From Rhytidiadelphus loreus (Eukaryota; Streptophyta; Bryopsida; Hypnales; Hylocomiaceae), in NCBI GenBank assembly GCA_947034895.1, contig OX344762.1:79416981-79480980 (forward strand): a stretch of DNA of 64,000 bases, written 5' to 3'. How positions within the stretch are numbered: position 1 is the stretch's first letter; each line of letters opens with the position of its first letter. The position numbers and the translations under genes were made by a program. The notes under the pieces are model-generated. The model saw only the letters and a list, made by a program, of their open reading frames with translations. It was not told the DNA's origin and did not search any database. Positions 13,011 to 26,300 of the stretch are shown here, one piece after another.

Positions 13011-16000
13011 ACTTAATATTCCCTTAAAAAACATTGTTTTTCCGCTAAAAATTGCTAAAAAAAACAACCTTGGTCACCGGTTGCATCCTCTTAATTTTTG
13101 CATTTACCAGTTTATTTCTTGCAATATCAATTAGTCATGGACCAATTTCCTCCAAACTCAAATTGACTCTAGCCTAAATTGCTAGAATCCTCAAATGTAA
13201 AACAAAGTCAATTTAGAGTTGTGTAAAAGTGGCAAAGAAGTGGAGTATTTTGAGTTTACAAAAATTGATTTTATATAGCTCAAACGATTTTGACATGTCC
13301 TTTAGGTTTGGTATGCAACCTAAGTATCTAACAATACATTTCATGAATGCAATTGTCAATTGTGGGCTCATCAAAATTTTGGTTTAGCCCTATACCAAAT
13401 ATACCTAGCGTAGCATTCAAGGTGTTTATTCACCTTATTCATGTAACTTTACAAATAGAATATATCACAAGAACCAAAACTTTCAAATGGATAAATATGC
13501 AAATGTATGAATTTTAGTACCTAGTCAAATGGTTGATACAAAATTTTAAGTGAAAATAGCAAAGAAGTGGAATTTTATTAACTTAGACTTACTACAAATT
13601 GCAAAATTAATGGCCCGAAATATATGAACATTTTTTTACATTTATCCCCTTCTCATTAGTATGTAGTAAAAAAGATTTAAAGACTATATGAGACCTAATC
13701 CTTGCCTCAATGTACGGGGGTGGGTTTCATTTAGTTGGGACTTTTAAAGTGATCAAGCTATTTACATCCACAAGGATGGATGAAGCATACAACATATGGA
13801 AAGAAGTGTATACACTCATTGAAAGAAGTACAATTTCAACATTAAAATTTAATTTGTAATAATTCATTGATTTCATCCCTTTGAAAAGGATAAATCCATT
13901 GCCAAATATTCATTTTCATTTTTCATATACATTTTAAATTAATGACCACTTAAAGAAGAAATCATAGTAGATTCCTAAAATTCCCAATTACTTTAATGGG
14001 CGGATTCCTGTGTATTGGAATCACCCAAACTCTGTTGAAAAGACAAAATATTCTAGAGTTCTATATAGAAATGTACAACTTTTGTAGAAGAGAATTATAA
14101 TAGTTGGTTGGCAAAATTATATGAAGAAGCCCGTGAAAAGTAGAGGAAGTTGGAGATTCAAATTTTTAACTTCCAAAAAACTAATTTTAACATTGGACTT
14201 TAACTTTTAGGTTGCTTCTAGTTTGATAACAAGACAAAGCTACTCCTAAAATGAAGTTTTTCTCAACTTCCATAGAAGTGTATTCATCATGGAAGTTGGC
14301 AAAAACATTTTTGATTCTAGAAAACTTGAAAATTGTTTGCCGATTCCGACTCCAAATAGAAGTCCACCTTTAGATATTATTGACTTCTTGTTTAAGAAGA
14401 TGCTAAAGAATTAATCACAAAAGATGCTTTTTCAATGTATTTTGGCAACTTGTATTTTAAACTTTAGATCTATATTTTAGCCAAGAAAAATGATATTTTA
14501 TTTATTTTCACCTAGCTAATGAAATGAAGTTAATAAAATCTAGTTTCTATTCCAATTGGAATTTTCAACAATTTCTAAACTTATATATATTTTTATTACA
14601 ATCTAACTTTGAGTCTATATCCTTGACCTACTAATTTTTAACTATACGATGATACAAAATTTTCTTTCACGCTATAATATTATTCATTATAAATATGATA
14701 TATACGTAAGGTGAAAATTTACAAATTTTATGATCCTAATATCTATTTAATATGAATTTTCTTGACCTTTTCTTTTAGAATTCACATTGGTTTCAAATCA
14801 ATATGAATAAAATCTAAAATTTTCACGACATTTGGAAGACATGTGATTTCATTTTAGAATAATAAAATATTTTTTTAAATTCGTATATAGAATTGAATAG
14901 AACATCTAGTGTAAAAGAATTTAAAGTTTGATTATATGGTAATAGGCTTTGTGTCCCTACAAATTTGAAAAAAAAGTTGAAGGTACAAGCCTCTATGAGT
15001 ACTATGAGTACTTTTTTGGTTTTAAGAGATACCAAAAAATGGATGAAAAAATCCTAATATCAAAGTTATATCAAATTTCTCTAGTTGATATCATTTCTAT
15101 AGGCAATTGATTAGATTATTTTTTTGAGCAATTCATTGTTCAAAATTGATAAAAGATTTCAAGGGAATATTTGACAATATAGTCCCTCCTTTGCAATGGA
15201 TGAATTCTCTAAGTTTCTTTAAAATCTTGGCATCATTCAATTATGGATGAATGAATAATTTATAATATTCACTTTGCATGTTTTTCATCCTTGTCTATGA
15301 ATGCATCAAGCATTCGAAGATGACTTTTTGTACTACCTAAAATAATGATACAAAAAACCTTGCGACTTTGAAGTCCAAATTTCAATTTGTAGATCCTAAA
15401 ATTTATTCCACGGTAACATGCTCAGTTGAGTTGCCTCTTGCCCTTCCAACATTATTGCCTCATCTACTTTCAATAAATGGGAACATCAATACTTTTGTGT
15501 AATGTTCCAATTGTGGGTGAACTTTCGCAAGTGTCTTACTTGTTTTAAGTATTGGCTCCTTTTACATTATAAAAAGTAGGAAAAAAATGGATGAAATTGC
15601 CATAATATCTTAGATAAATATATTGTTCACCAAACTTTGAATGACATTCACTAATCATGGTCAATGTGATAATGAAAGTGATAGATGAATGTATAAGTTG
15701 GATGATTGTTATATATGACTTGCTAACTTCCCAAAATGTTTATTGCTCTACCAACTCCAAAATAAAAAAAGAATCATTACTTCCAACACCTTTTCTACAT
15801 CTTTAGTTCCTATGAACCTCTTGTTTATTTAGGGCATAATCAATGCATCTTGACAATCTCGATAAATGGTATGACAAATTTAATAACTTTTGAATGATTG
15901 TGTAGAATTAAAATTGGAGAATGTTGTCATAGGAAGCACATCACAAATCTAGATCCTCATTTGGAGACCCTAGTTGATTGTTTCTCCATGTTTTCTTTGA

Positions 16001-17459
16001 AACCAAACCTTCTTTCAACTCAAAAAATAAAAATAAAAATGCATCATCAACTTACATAAATAAATAAGAGAAAATTTAGATTTGAACTTGGATGACAAAA
16101 ATAGAACCTATTGATCAAGCTACATGAACAATTTTTCATTTGTTTTGATGAAGAGGTCACTTTCTTTTTTCAAACAACTATAATCTCTAAGAGTTTTGTC
16201 ATCCATTGAGTGAATTATGAATGTCTCCAAGAACTTACTATGAGAGTTATAAGAAATTGATGAAATATATCCAAATATATTGAAAATGCAAATTTTTTCT
16301 ATTCTTCAACAATGTGACTTGTGTCATTACTAGGTGATTCATGATATTTTTTAAAAGTCCCAAATTAGATCATGTACGTCAAAATGGAAAAAAGAAACTT
16401 ACAAAAGTGAAGATTTTTATCTAGATTCATTGACCATAATTCGATTTCCCAATAAAGCTCCAAAACTAAATTTCCCTTTCTACGAGGGACTTTTTAATGT
16501 TCGAGGGGGATTATTTTAAGAAATTCTAAATATTCATCATTCTCGTTTTAATCAATTTATGACAAAATCAACCTCATTGTAGGGTATTTTATTTAATCTT
16601 CTTCTTTCAGTTACAAGATGGATTAGGAAAGACTCCAATATTTAAGGAAAACTATGAAATTAAATATATATTTGAATTTCTCAATTGGTTGCATCTAATC
16701 TAAAGGGATAAATTTCATTTTGTTTTTCTTTTGACTTTCAAAGTTGGATGAGTTCATGATCAAGTACCAACCTCCAATTTTTTTATTATATCCCTTAAAT
16801 GTTTGAATTGATTAAAATTGGAACTATAAAAGTTCAATTAGTTTGAATGGAGGAATGTATTGGTTTCATTATTAAATACACTAACTTATAGGAGGTCAAA
16901 AGAAACACCTAACATAAATCCTAGAGTTGGCATTAAAAATATTCCTATGATATAGAGCCTAATTGATAATGTTTTAATGTATTTAGAAATCATTCTTGAA
17001 CTTTGAATTTCTTAATCGAAAGATTTCTTCAAGAAATACATATTTCCAGTGAAATCATTCTACATCTGTAGGCATGTTTATAATTTGCCTAACAAAATTA
17101 TTAGAAAGTACCCAAAATTTTAGCTATTGCTATTACAAGACAATATAGTAATACAATATACTCCCTCCATTCCAAAATAATCATCTAGTGTTGTTCAAAA
17201 CATTTGATACCTATTCCATTGATCATATTGTCAAAAGCATACACTCAAAAGAGTCCAAATTTTATATTGCCTAAATAAATTAAGGATGTTGCATGTGTTC
17301 ATGGCAAACAATATAAGAGATCATGCACGATACAAGGATCCCTATCTAGAAATTTTCATTTGAAATGCTTTAATATTTTTTTGGTGTATGGTATTTTTGT
17401 GGTAAACATGTGTTTTTACACCAAAACAAAAGTGTACTATGATGTAGACAAAATAGGTA

Positions 17460-18212
17460 CTCCCTCCATCTCAAAATAAAACCAAGGTTTCCAAATATAC
17501 TTGTCCCTAATTAAATTCAAAATTGACTCTCTACAACTTGATGGAGAACAACTAAAGCTAGTTTGAACACCCTAGAGCAAAAAACTCTGAAGATACCATG
17601 CTCTGAAAACTATATAGCAATTTGATCCTTGCAAAAGGAATCAAAATGCAGCCTCTAACCAACCAAAGGTGAAGAATTCAACCCATACAATAATTGCTAC
17701 TAAGAAATCTCTTATCACTACAAGAAAATGGGGGTATAAATGACTTGTCCACAATGACTCCATCGACAACAATGACTGCAAATTAGTCATTTTGCAGTCA
17801 CTTTGAAGTCATTGTTGTCAGTGGAGTCATTGTGGACAAGTCATTTATACCCCCATTTTCTTGTAGTGTATTGAGAATTTCTTGGACTTAAATCATATGA
17901 CATTGTCAGAATTGAATATAAAGGACGTCAATGGACATTATTGCACCAACGTTGCTTGGAGAATGAACAAAATTAATGAACAAAATTAACCATTGGCGGG
18001 ACCATTGGAGTAGTTCCCTAAAGGACAAAAATTTGTCAATTTTGCCACTTGTTTTCAACATGCGCTAATTCACTATTGGCTTTTATTCTTTCATGCCTAA
18101 TGGGGTTTACCACAAGCTACAATAACTACACAATCCTTTGAAAATAGGAGCTACTCATGCACTAATCTAGCCATTTCTACGAAACCTTGGATTTATTTTG
18201 GGATAGAGTGAG
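17460..18212. mobile_element. Mariner-like element, 753 bp, TA duplication
   Basis: The left terminus, CTCCCTCCATCTCAAAATAA, is preceded by TA (17458-17459). The right terminus, reverse complement CTCACTCTATCCCAAAATAA, is followed by TA (18213-18214). Both arms continue with CCAAGGTTT. There is no transposase frame. A 153-bp CACTA hairpin element is inserted in its interior. Confidence 0.7.
17716..17868. mobile_element. CACTA-type foldback MITE, 153 bp, TSD TAT
   Basis: The element is an almost perfect palindrome. It opens with CACTACAAGAAAATGGGGG and closes with the exact reverse complement, CCCCCATTTTCTTGTAGTG. A 3-bp duplication TAT flanks it (17713-17715 and 17869-17871), as in CACTA/EnSpm elements. 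The arms run roughly 70 bp and carry repeated TGACT/AGTCA motifs like those at the ends of the two large CACTA elements in this window. It has no coding capacity. Confidence 0.9.
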
Positions 18213-18942
18213 TAGTTTGTTTGCAATATATCATCTTCAATTCCAATTTGTGACCCTCTAAAAATTAATGGTATAACCACCAAACAACCACACCATTCTT
18301 AGAACATGTAAAAAGGTTGGAACAAATTTGAAACATCCACACTACAACAAGCATTGTAAAGAAACCTCAATTCCCATACACTTGATCTATACAATTGCCA
18401 AGGTAGAAGAAAGCAAATGGTATAGAACAAAAGTAGAAACAATTCTAATGCATTAGCTAGGAATGTCAACAAGATGCCACAAAATCAATGTGATGAATAT
18501 GATGGTAAGCACACTTTTAATTGTTGCAAATTGGAATTAAAAATAATTACTATTAAATGGAAAAAATTGTATCCATTAGGTTGAATTGGAAAATGAATAG
18601 GGATTTCAACACAATTCATGATGCATTATAACAATGTAAGAATAAGTTATGAATTTTCTAAGAATTGGCAATAGGTGTACAATAAATTGACACAAAGTTC
18701 TAATGTTCAAATTGTGTACATTCTCAAAATTAATGTCTTCATCCTAGGTAAGAATTTAGATGTGACTATTTTTGGTTAATGAAGATTTTGTGCTTACCTA
18801 CAAGTACAAATAGAAAGTTTTTTGTTATTGTAAAATGGGTGAAACTTTACACTAAGACTACAATTGAAGTCAATTTTGGACCTTGAGGCAATAGAGGCCC
18901 TTCCTATTCCAAGGGACAAGACTTAAGGTAAAAATAGAGGTC

Positions 18943-19370
18943 GTTACACCTTCTTCACTTTGTACTTCGAGAATGGAGAATGAGAAGTTGGTGAGGGTTT
19001 GGAGGAAGCAATGGAAACCTGCAGTGGGTAAAAAGGTGTGACACTCCTAAAAGTTATTTTTAAGGTGGAGAATGAAAAAAATGGAGAATCCATTTATCTA
19101 AACATAAAATTAGATGTAAAATTGGAGGTAAATTGGCAACAACGGAGGTGAAAGTGGTAGTGGAAAGGTGAAAGTATAGAGCATCAAAGAATATTCTTAG
19201 TTGGATATATCTTCCGTACTTCCATTCTTCATTTCCATAGGTGAAGATTGAAAGTGCGGAAGATATATCCAATTAAGAATATTCTCTTGTAGAAAACCAA
19301 CATGAAATTAGCCCTAAGCCACCACATTTCCATTCTCCATTCTCCAAATGCAAAGTGAAGAAGGTGTGAC
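18943..19370. mobile_element. Hairpin TIR element, about 430 bp
   Basis: The left arm, starting GTTACACCTTCTTCACTTTG and then GAATGGAGAATG, is mirrored by a right arm ending CAAAGTGAAGAAGGTGTGAC, about 40 bp of inverted similarity. A second inverted repeat lies inside: AAGAATATTCTTAGTTGG and AGATATATCC at 19190-19225 against their complement at 19255-19285. There is no coding frame and I see no clear target duplication. Confidence 0.6.
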
Positions 19371-19658
19371 TATCGCTAATACCATAATCAGTGATGGTTC
19401 ATAAACGGTTTCAATTGGTACTTACTTTTATCATTTATACCTTGAAATGACAAGAGCAGTACATTGAAATTGTTTACGGATAACTGTTTACTATAAAAAC
19501 AAAGAATGCTCCTATTGGGCCAAAAACTTAAACATTTTGGTGATCATGTTGGTCATGGGGGCGCGTGCTTTAAAAGTTAATAAACCTAGACACAAGAAAG
19601 CCACTATATGACTTACTCAAAACAACCTAATAAAACATACGGTGGGACGGAGGGGGAG

Positions 19659-20188
19659 TAAAAAGAGAGTATAAAAGTTTATATACAGTTAACAATTACA
19701 ATCATTATAAATCCATCAAAGTGGATCTGTCCTTAACTGCACAATAGTCTAAGGCTAGTTTGCATATGCCACATCATCTTTTGATGACCCAAACAAATGC
19801 TCTTTCTCTCCCCTTCTTCAAAAAATTGTAGAAACTGATCTACTTTATGATTCGGGTGAGAGTTTCTGAAGGTCTTCAGGTGAATGCTCTTCCTCGAGAA
19901 GCGGCTGCGGCGAAGACAACCCAAAACATGCACCAAAATTAATGTGAGAATTGCATCCCTCTGTGAAAGCGAATCAGCAAAATAACGGAGGAATTGTTGT
20001 GCACTTTCCAATCAATCTAGAATTCTAAGCTGTTTTTTTAGGTGCGAAAAAGCAAAACTCGCATTTCCAATTCTGCAAACAAGCCTCGAGAGGACAAGCC
20101 CAAAAGAGTGACGGGAAAAGACACAGATGCTTGAAGTGCAAATATCGCGGGCAAACATGACAAAGAACAAACTATTCAACTCTTCAAG
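19659..20188 (-). other. Region downstream of the MATE gene (probable 3' UTR)
   Basis: This stretch lies directly 3' of the presumed MATE stop. A 92-codon minus-strand frame (20011-19733) has no recognisable domain, but it could hold an alternative last exon if exon 7 is spliced at 20339. Otherwise it reads as 3' UTR. Confidence 0.35.
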
Positions 20189-23100
20189 TTACTGACGAAA
20201 TAAATCGCTAAATGTGTTAGGAGTAGAGTTGAAATTTCTTTGTCCCCAAGGATTGTCCAACAAAACTGAAACGACTCTCATCCCACAAGTAAGCTTTATA
20301 TGATGCAGGATGGAGTTTAAGAGACAAACCTTTGCTAACGGTGATGTTGCTGTGGTTGGTAGCCTTGAACTGAATGAGAGTGATCTCAACAAGGCTTCCT
20401 GTGCCTGCAATCAAAAATATCAAAAATATCAAAAAAATTGCCCCTCTTCAATCCCCTATTATTGATCATAACGCTTTCACAAGTGGTAATCCTCCGATAG
20501 GAATGGAGGTTAAGTTGGACACGTACCACTTTATCCCAGTTTGTGCACAGAATGATGCAGATGAGGGCTATCGTTTGTGTAGCAAGACCAAAACCCATAC
20601 CCAGCCACAATCCCTGGAATTGTAGGCCAGCATGATCCAGTGTTAGCATCCCATAATCTTCTCAAAATTCTGCACGACTCCTGGTACTATATTTGCCCAG
20701 ATAGTTTGGCAAGCAGGTGCTTAAGATCACAAAACTGTCAAAATTGGATCATCTGAAATGGAACTAGAGAGAGAATTTGATTCTGGTAAGGTTTTTGAAA
20801 TTACCCTTCCATCAAAGTGGAACACAAATACAGAAACGAGAGCAACTGGTAATCCAACGGCGTAGTACGCTCCCAAATTGGCGAAGGCGCCTGCTCGTTG
20901 CCATCCAATACCTCTAACCACACCTGCACATTCATTGAGTCATGCCTGCTCAATTCGTGGTCTGTAACATCTCAACTTCTGAAAAGCAAAACAAGATGAC
21001 GTGATTGTAGAAACAATACAACCCTCTCAAAAAAAAAAAAGAGAATAATCTGAACCCGTAAATCAGTTGTTACCCGACATCTGTTTGCAACAACTCATCT
21101 GAGTGTTTACACAGGCTTGGTTGGACTAAGTAGTAAACGAACATACCTGAAAGAATAGCTTGAGCGGCATAAAGAATGGAAAGTACTGCAAGGAAAGGAG
21201 CCGTGTGAGCGACGCGCTCCACAACTTCAGCGTCGTTAGAAAATCCCCACCCCCAGACATCGCGAAGGGAGTAAATGAGGCTGGCCATAATCACACCGTT
21301 CACTGCCCCAATCGCCAAAGAAACAGCTACCACAGAGCGAGCTAAATGTGGCTTTCCTGCTCCCAATTCATTCGACACTCGAACGCTGCAAATCCATTAA
21401 TACATCCGTAAGTCAAACGATCAGCCCTCAAGGTTTCACAAATTTCCAAAGTTTCATAAATCCATTCATCCAAAAAGTCAAACAATCAGCCCAAAATTTG
21501 CAGGACTTCATAATTCCACTTCAATCCGTGACTGTGTTTGCTGAATGAGGACGTTTCTCACCTCGGCACTATGAGTAGTAATTATAGATGAATTTCCTAA
21601 TCTGAAACATTCACTGTTTGATTTTGATATTGCATGTGGCCAAATGTGGAGATTGTCTCATATTGCCACGAATAGTAATGTGCTTCTTTTCAGTGCTACT
21701 CCCATGATAGATAGAGCTGAAGACTACTACGCCGATCATGTTTGTTGTAAGTGAATTAACTGATGGACAATTGGTGGTACAATACTAAACTCTGGTGAAA
21801 CCGAAATGGCTATTCAAATTAATTACCTGACTCCAACGCCCAGAGCAAGCGAAGTCATGTTCGATAACGATAAGAGCCCCATACTGCAATAATCAGCACG
21901 ATAGCTTTGTTAGATCGCCACAAAGCCCACTTTGTATGTATCTGAGGCTGCAACATTTGTTCAAAATCCCCATCCAAGACCATTTGCAAAGGCATTAGGG
22001 ACCTGATCCTGTCCTCAATATTGACATTATTACCAACAGGAACTCAATTCTATTCGGACACTCAGTCGGCCATCAAGTTAAGTGTAAGCATGACTTGGCT
22101 AAATGTCCGTGGCTGCTAATCTTTGAATGGAAATGGGTCTGCCTACCATGCCTTCAATAGTGGTCTACAACCTCCCACTATGAATGTTTGCATTAGAAAT
22201 TCATACATACTAACGAAAATTTGATCTCAAAAGTTTGACTCTTGGACTCAACGTGATCTCCCCACAGCTCTACAGTGATCTCCCAATGAAAGCACAATCT
22301 GCATCTATGATATTAAGTGCACAATGTCACGTTCTCATCCTAACAAATTTCCGTCTAAATTTTGGAAGCACTCTAGTGTTTAGAATCCAGTTTTGGCAAA
22401 CTTTGAGAAAATACTATGTTTCTACTATGCAAGGGGTTGTTGCAAATGTTGCAACGGTTGTACTAATAGTACTGGTAAAACTTCGTAAAGTGAATGAAGA
22501 GTATCCTCTAGCTTACATCTGCAGTGTGAGACAACCAATACCCAAACAAAAATGAAAATGATCACGGTGACGAGTTATTCAACTAACCATATGGTAAAAG
22601 TCGCGATACTAAGCCTGGAATTGGGAAGCAGTCCTGCCAACAAAGTAAGAATTTCATATGACCAGTGCTCCAAGCTGCACCATCAAGTAGATCATCATCA
22701 GTAGATTTTACACACAATTGGAACCGAACTTTGGTCACAAATAAAAATGTGCAGTCAGCAAATCCTGCTTCCGCAGTCAGCAAATCCCTTTACTGCAACC
22801 GCAATTCCCGTAAAAAAGAATGGAATTTCTACATCTGTTCTACTGTAGAGTACTGTAACTTTTCACATGAAAACGGTTTAAGAATCACATGTATTCAAAA
22901 ACCATACGACTTTCGTGATTAATGATGCATTCAATGATCATGTTCAAAATTCCAACAAAAAGCAAGCACTTCGGTCCCTTTCACTGAACACCTCCTGAAC
23001 ATAATTCTTTCTACTCCCCTAGAAATTAAAAGTCGGTCACACAAGATAGTGTCTTGCAATTCTACAGATCAATGATTACATGGACAGACTTCACAAGAAG

Positions 23101-24173
23101 TGAAACAACTTTCTTACAACCCGAATAAATTTTTACTTGGAATCATTCCTTGCAGTCACAATTAATGAATTACGAACCTGAGTTTCACATCCACTAGCAT
23201 GTCTACATTCACAACCACAACCACACAATTCACAAACATTTCAAACCATTGCTTCCCAGAGTTGAAGTCCCTCATACCACATCATAATAGCAGACGGTAT
23301 CGCCAACCGAAAGAAATCCCCGAAATCCGCCAACGCCTCCCACGAAAACGCCGTAAACGTCTTCGCAAACCTCGGTGAGAATCTCACAAACCCAAGCAAC
23401 AAGCTCAAATTTAACAGCAGGGAAACATTCATGGCTAACGCAGCTCCCTTATATCCCACATTCAGTTTATCAATAAATAGCCACAGCAGCGGCACATGAA
23501 ACACCACCGTCACTGCCGAACACAACATGAGATGAAACACAGCCTTCTGCATCTGAAAAAACTTCACCAGCGGCATCAACACGGAATACGAAATCAAAAC
23601 AGGAAGCAGCCAATTCGTGTAGCTTTGCGCTGCTGCCGCAATCGCAGGATCTTCCCCAACTGCAATAAGTATACTCGCCATGTTCAACCAAAGAATCCCC
23701 ACTGGCACTGCTGCAATGAGGATAATAAAAGTCGCACGTTGCAAGTAGATTCCCAGAAGCTCATACTGCTTTGCGCCGTAAGCTTGTCCACAAAGCGTTT
23801 CCATGGCCGATGCTAATCCTGCGAGAACTGTGTAGCCTGTGATGCCGCAGAAGGAGCTGGATAAAGAGACGGCGGCGAGAGGAAAGGCGCCTAAGTGGCC
23901 GAGGAAGATGATGCCTGCGAGAATCATGACGTATTGGAGCATGTACATGCCCACGATGGGGAAGGCCAGCCAGCACTGCTCACGAACTTCAGCCCAAATC
24001 CACCGAGAAGAGGTGTTTTCAGTGGACGAGATGGGGTTGGCGTCGTGGTTGTTGGGTAAGGGGCGTGTGACGGCGATGTAATTCTCGGCGACGGTGAAGA
24101 CAGTGGTTGTAATTGGGGGTGCAGTCACTTCGCCGTTGATGAGCGGCTCGGTGAATTCCTCCCCGAGCGTCAT
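20189..24173 (-). CDS. MATE (DTX-type) multidrug/metabolite efflux transporter
   Basis: Exons join in frame: 24173-23278, 22674-22588, 21883-21827, 21385-21147, 20923-20805, 20613-20527 and 20404 onward. Reading exon 7 to the TAG at 20189 gives about 566 codons. MATE proteins are membrane antiporters of about 480-560 residues with 12 transmembrane segments that export metabolites or xenobiotics in exchange for protons or sodium. A hydrophilic N-terminus (about 60 residues) precedes hydrophobic segments. Family signatures are clear: LCGQAYGAKQYELLGIYLQR in exon 1, CLEHWSYEILTLLAGLLPN across exons 1-2, RVSNELGAGKP in exon 4, and GVVRGIGWQRAGAFANLGAY in exon 5. The ATG at 24173-24171 opens the only long N-terminal frame. 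The last about 70 codons, from exon 7 on, resemble no family sequence I know. A donor-like AAG|GTTTGT at 20339 could instead splice to a downstream exon, so the C-terminus is uncertain. Confidence 0.9.
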
Positions 24174-26300
24174 CGTGACCTAATGAAGTTGCAAAGTGGA
24201 GAACAGTTGGTGGAGAATGAAGAGCAACAATCCCAAAGAAGTTGCAAATTGTCACCCTGTTGGTGGAGAATGAAGGTTATCGCTCCCAAAGAAGTTGCAA
24301 ATTGTCACGCGACAGTCTGCGTGACGACGCGCAACAGGGTCAGGTCATGAGGAACACTTTCATTTATAGCTCGAATTATTTTCAAAGACCGACGATATGC
24401 AACCGAAACGTGAAGCAAGTCGACCTAGAAGAAATATTCCAAGAGAAAAAAATTCTACTTCTGTGATTATGTATTGATGAAAGTTTGGCGTACGAAGGTG
24501 TGAAAAGCCTCCGCTTTATAGCTCGATTTTAATTCAAGACTGACGATTTGCGACCGAAACGTGAAGCACGCCGACCTCGAAAAACTCTTCCAAGAGAGAC
24601 AAGATTCAAGTTCTGAGAACATGTATTGGTGAAAGTTCGGTATGCAAAAGTGTCACAAGCTCAAATGCCAGGCTCCTCCGTAAACCCTCAATGGGAACAG
24701 TAACGAGATGTGTCTGATAGAAACACTACTTTGGAGCTCACTAGTTCAATCTCCTCAAGAAACAGAAAATTCTTTTCAAGCAAGAATTGGCAATGAGTCG
24801 ACGTGAAGCCTGTATTCTTACAGAACCGAAAGAATGGTGCCAAGAATTGGAGTTAAAAAAACCCGAAAGATGTGCTACGGAAGCTACACACGCCACCTGC
24901 GTACAGTTGGTATCTTCTAAAGGTTCGATATACGAAAGTGCCAATAGAGCACAGAAATTAATGCCAGGCTCCACCATCAATCCGAAAAATCGCATGTCAG
25001 TACAATCACCCACGTCTGACACACGCACTCCCTTGCACCTCTACAAATTCACCTCACGGAACCCAATTTCAAACACCAGTACAGTTACGATGAACCCACT
25101 TCGACGCCACGAACCCTCAATTCTCAACGAACCGAAATCCAAGAATGGCAAGAAGCTCCGCCACTTACACGCAATGGACACTCGTGAATCTTCACTCGCG
25201 GAACGTAAGCTAATCACCACCGCAATTAGCAGTAACAAAAATAACAACCAGAAACCGACCAAAAGATCAAGACAAGTACCCCTGCCGTGCGTACACCTCC
25301 GACCGTTTCAAGGCCCAGAAATCCCAAGGACGGCGGCAATCACGGCACCCCCATCAGCAAACATAACCCCACAAATGTGGAGAAGAAAACATCCGCCCGC
25401 CCACTTGACTATCGCACCACCTGGGGACGTCATCGTCATCGTCAAATTAATTCACCCACCGAAATTCAAATCCCCCCCCAAGCAAAGTCATTGCGAATGC
25501 AAAGACGACGGCAAGGCTGACCCACAATTCATTCAACGGCGTGTGTGCATGCACGTCCGAGCTTGACTCGATCCAAGAGCAAATTAAACCTGGATGAGGT
25601 CGGCGCATTTCACCGTTCGATGCAGAACCGCTTTCGCACAGTTCAAACAACCGTGAAATCCATGGCGCCACACCTTTGGAATCAGTTGAACAGAGGAAAC
25701 GCAATTTTTATACTGAAAGAAGAAAGGAGCTCTCTTAATTTCGTATCGCATGTCGCGGGGCGCTGATCATGCGGAGCTGCAAGATGGAGCCCACCAGGCC
25801 AACCAAGTGAGCATTCAGCGAGATGGGGCAATCTTAACGGTTTTCAAGTCTTCGCGACGGACTGACGGAGGGATGGGCCGAGACTCTTCAATAAGTCATC
25901 GTCGTCAATCAGTTTTGGGGGTCCCCTGCATGTGACTGTGAGCATGCACAGCTTCACATCATCACTGCACTTGAATTGCGGCCTGAATTGCGGCGTGAAG
26001 CTTCAGGCTTTCGATCTGACCCCCCAAAAGTCGAGTCTTGGATTCTGAGTCTTGGGATAGTACTGTAGTGAGTCTTGGCTTTTGATAAGTCTTGGGATTT
26101 GACAGAGGCTTCGATTTCGAGGCTTCGATTTTGGGTTTTTCGGGGGCACACACACACACTTCCTCTCGCGCTCTCACAGGCTGTCTGTGGTTTGTGGCCA
26201 CGAAGGGGTCTTCCTGTGCTGTCACGTGGAATGTTGTTTCCACGTGGCGGTGTAGTACTGGACCTTAATTGTTTCTGCTTTTGTGTTGTCTAGCCGACTA
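24174..26300 (-). promoter_or_regulatory. Upstream region of the MATE gene, GC-richer, with tandem duplications
   Basis: The region is GC-richer than the surrounding desert. It begins with a near-perfect 53-bp duplication (TTGGTGGAGAATGAAG at 24207 and 24260, both ending AAATTGTCAC). A diverged repeat of about 162 bp follows (TATAGCTCG at 24365 and 24527, each followed by CGACCGAAACGTGAAGCA), with weaker echoes beyond 24770. A (CA)n run sits near 26150. Promoter role is inferred from position only. Confidence 0.4.
24365..24688. repeat. Diverged tandem repeat of about 162 bp, two clear units
   Basis: Both units contain ACGTGAAGCA, then CGACCT, then TTCCAAGAGA, then ATGTATTG(A/G)TGAAAGTT in the same order. 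Further units decay beyond 24770 (GAATTGGCAATGAGTCGACG, then ATACGAAAGTGCC). No function is evident. The repeat lies 0.2-0.5 kb upstream of the MATE ATG. Confidence 0.6.

Larger units (their letters stand above)
7951..17160. other. AT-rich intergenic region, no gene seen
   Basis: About 9 kb of very AT-rich DNA with only short, unconvincing open frames on both strands. It holds a degenerate GGATAC-type array (9720-9905), a small TIR element (10956-11186), a slightly GC-richer patch at 11.93-12.65 kb with a short (CGGT)n run near 12210-12226, and one copy of a dispersed repeat (12750-13010). I see no RNA gene. Confidence 0.6.
17161..19658. mobile_element. Mariner-like TIR element, composite and nested (outer limits)
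   Basis: The left end, CTCCCTCCATTCCAAAATAA, follows a TA dinucleotide at 17159-17160. A matching inverted end (reverse complement CTCCCCCTCCGTCCCACC) sits at about 19641-19658 and is followed by TA. CTCCCTCCGTCCCAAAATA-type ends with TA duplications are typical of plant Tc1/mariner (Stowaway-like) elements. Other elements lie nested inside. No transposase is visible. The pairing of these two ends is tentative, because they could belong to two different insertions. Confidence 0.4.

Noticed and set aside
17161..19658. Autonomous mariner element
   Set aside because: No transposase frame is present, and the distance is explained by nested insertions.
24787..25566. 259-codon plus-strand frame upstream of the MATE gene
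   Set aside because: It overlaps the diverged tandem repeats, has no recognisable domain, and other frames are open in the same GC-richer stretch. Its composition changes along its length as expected for non-coding sequence.
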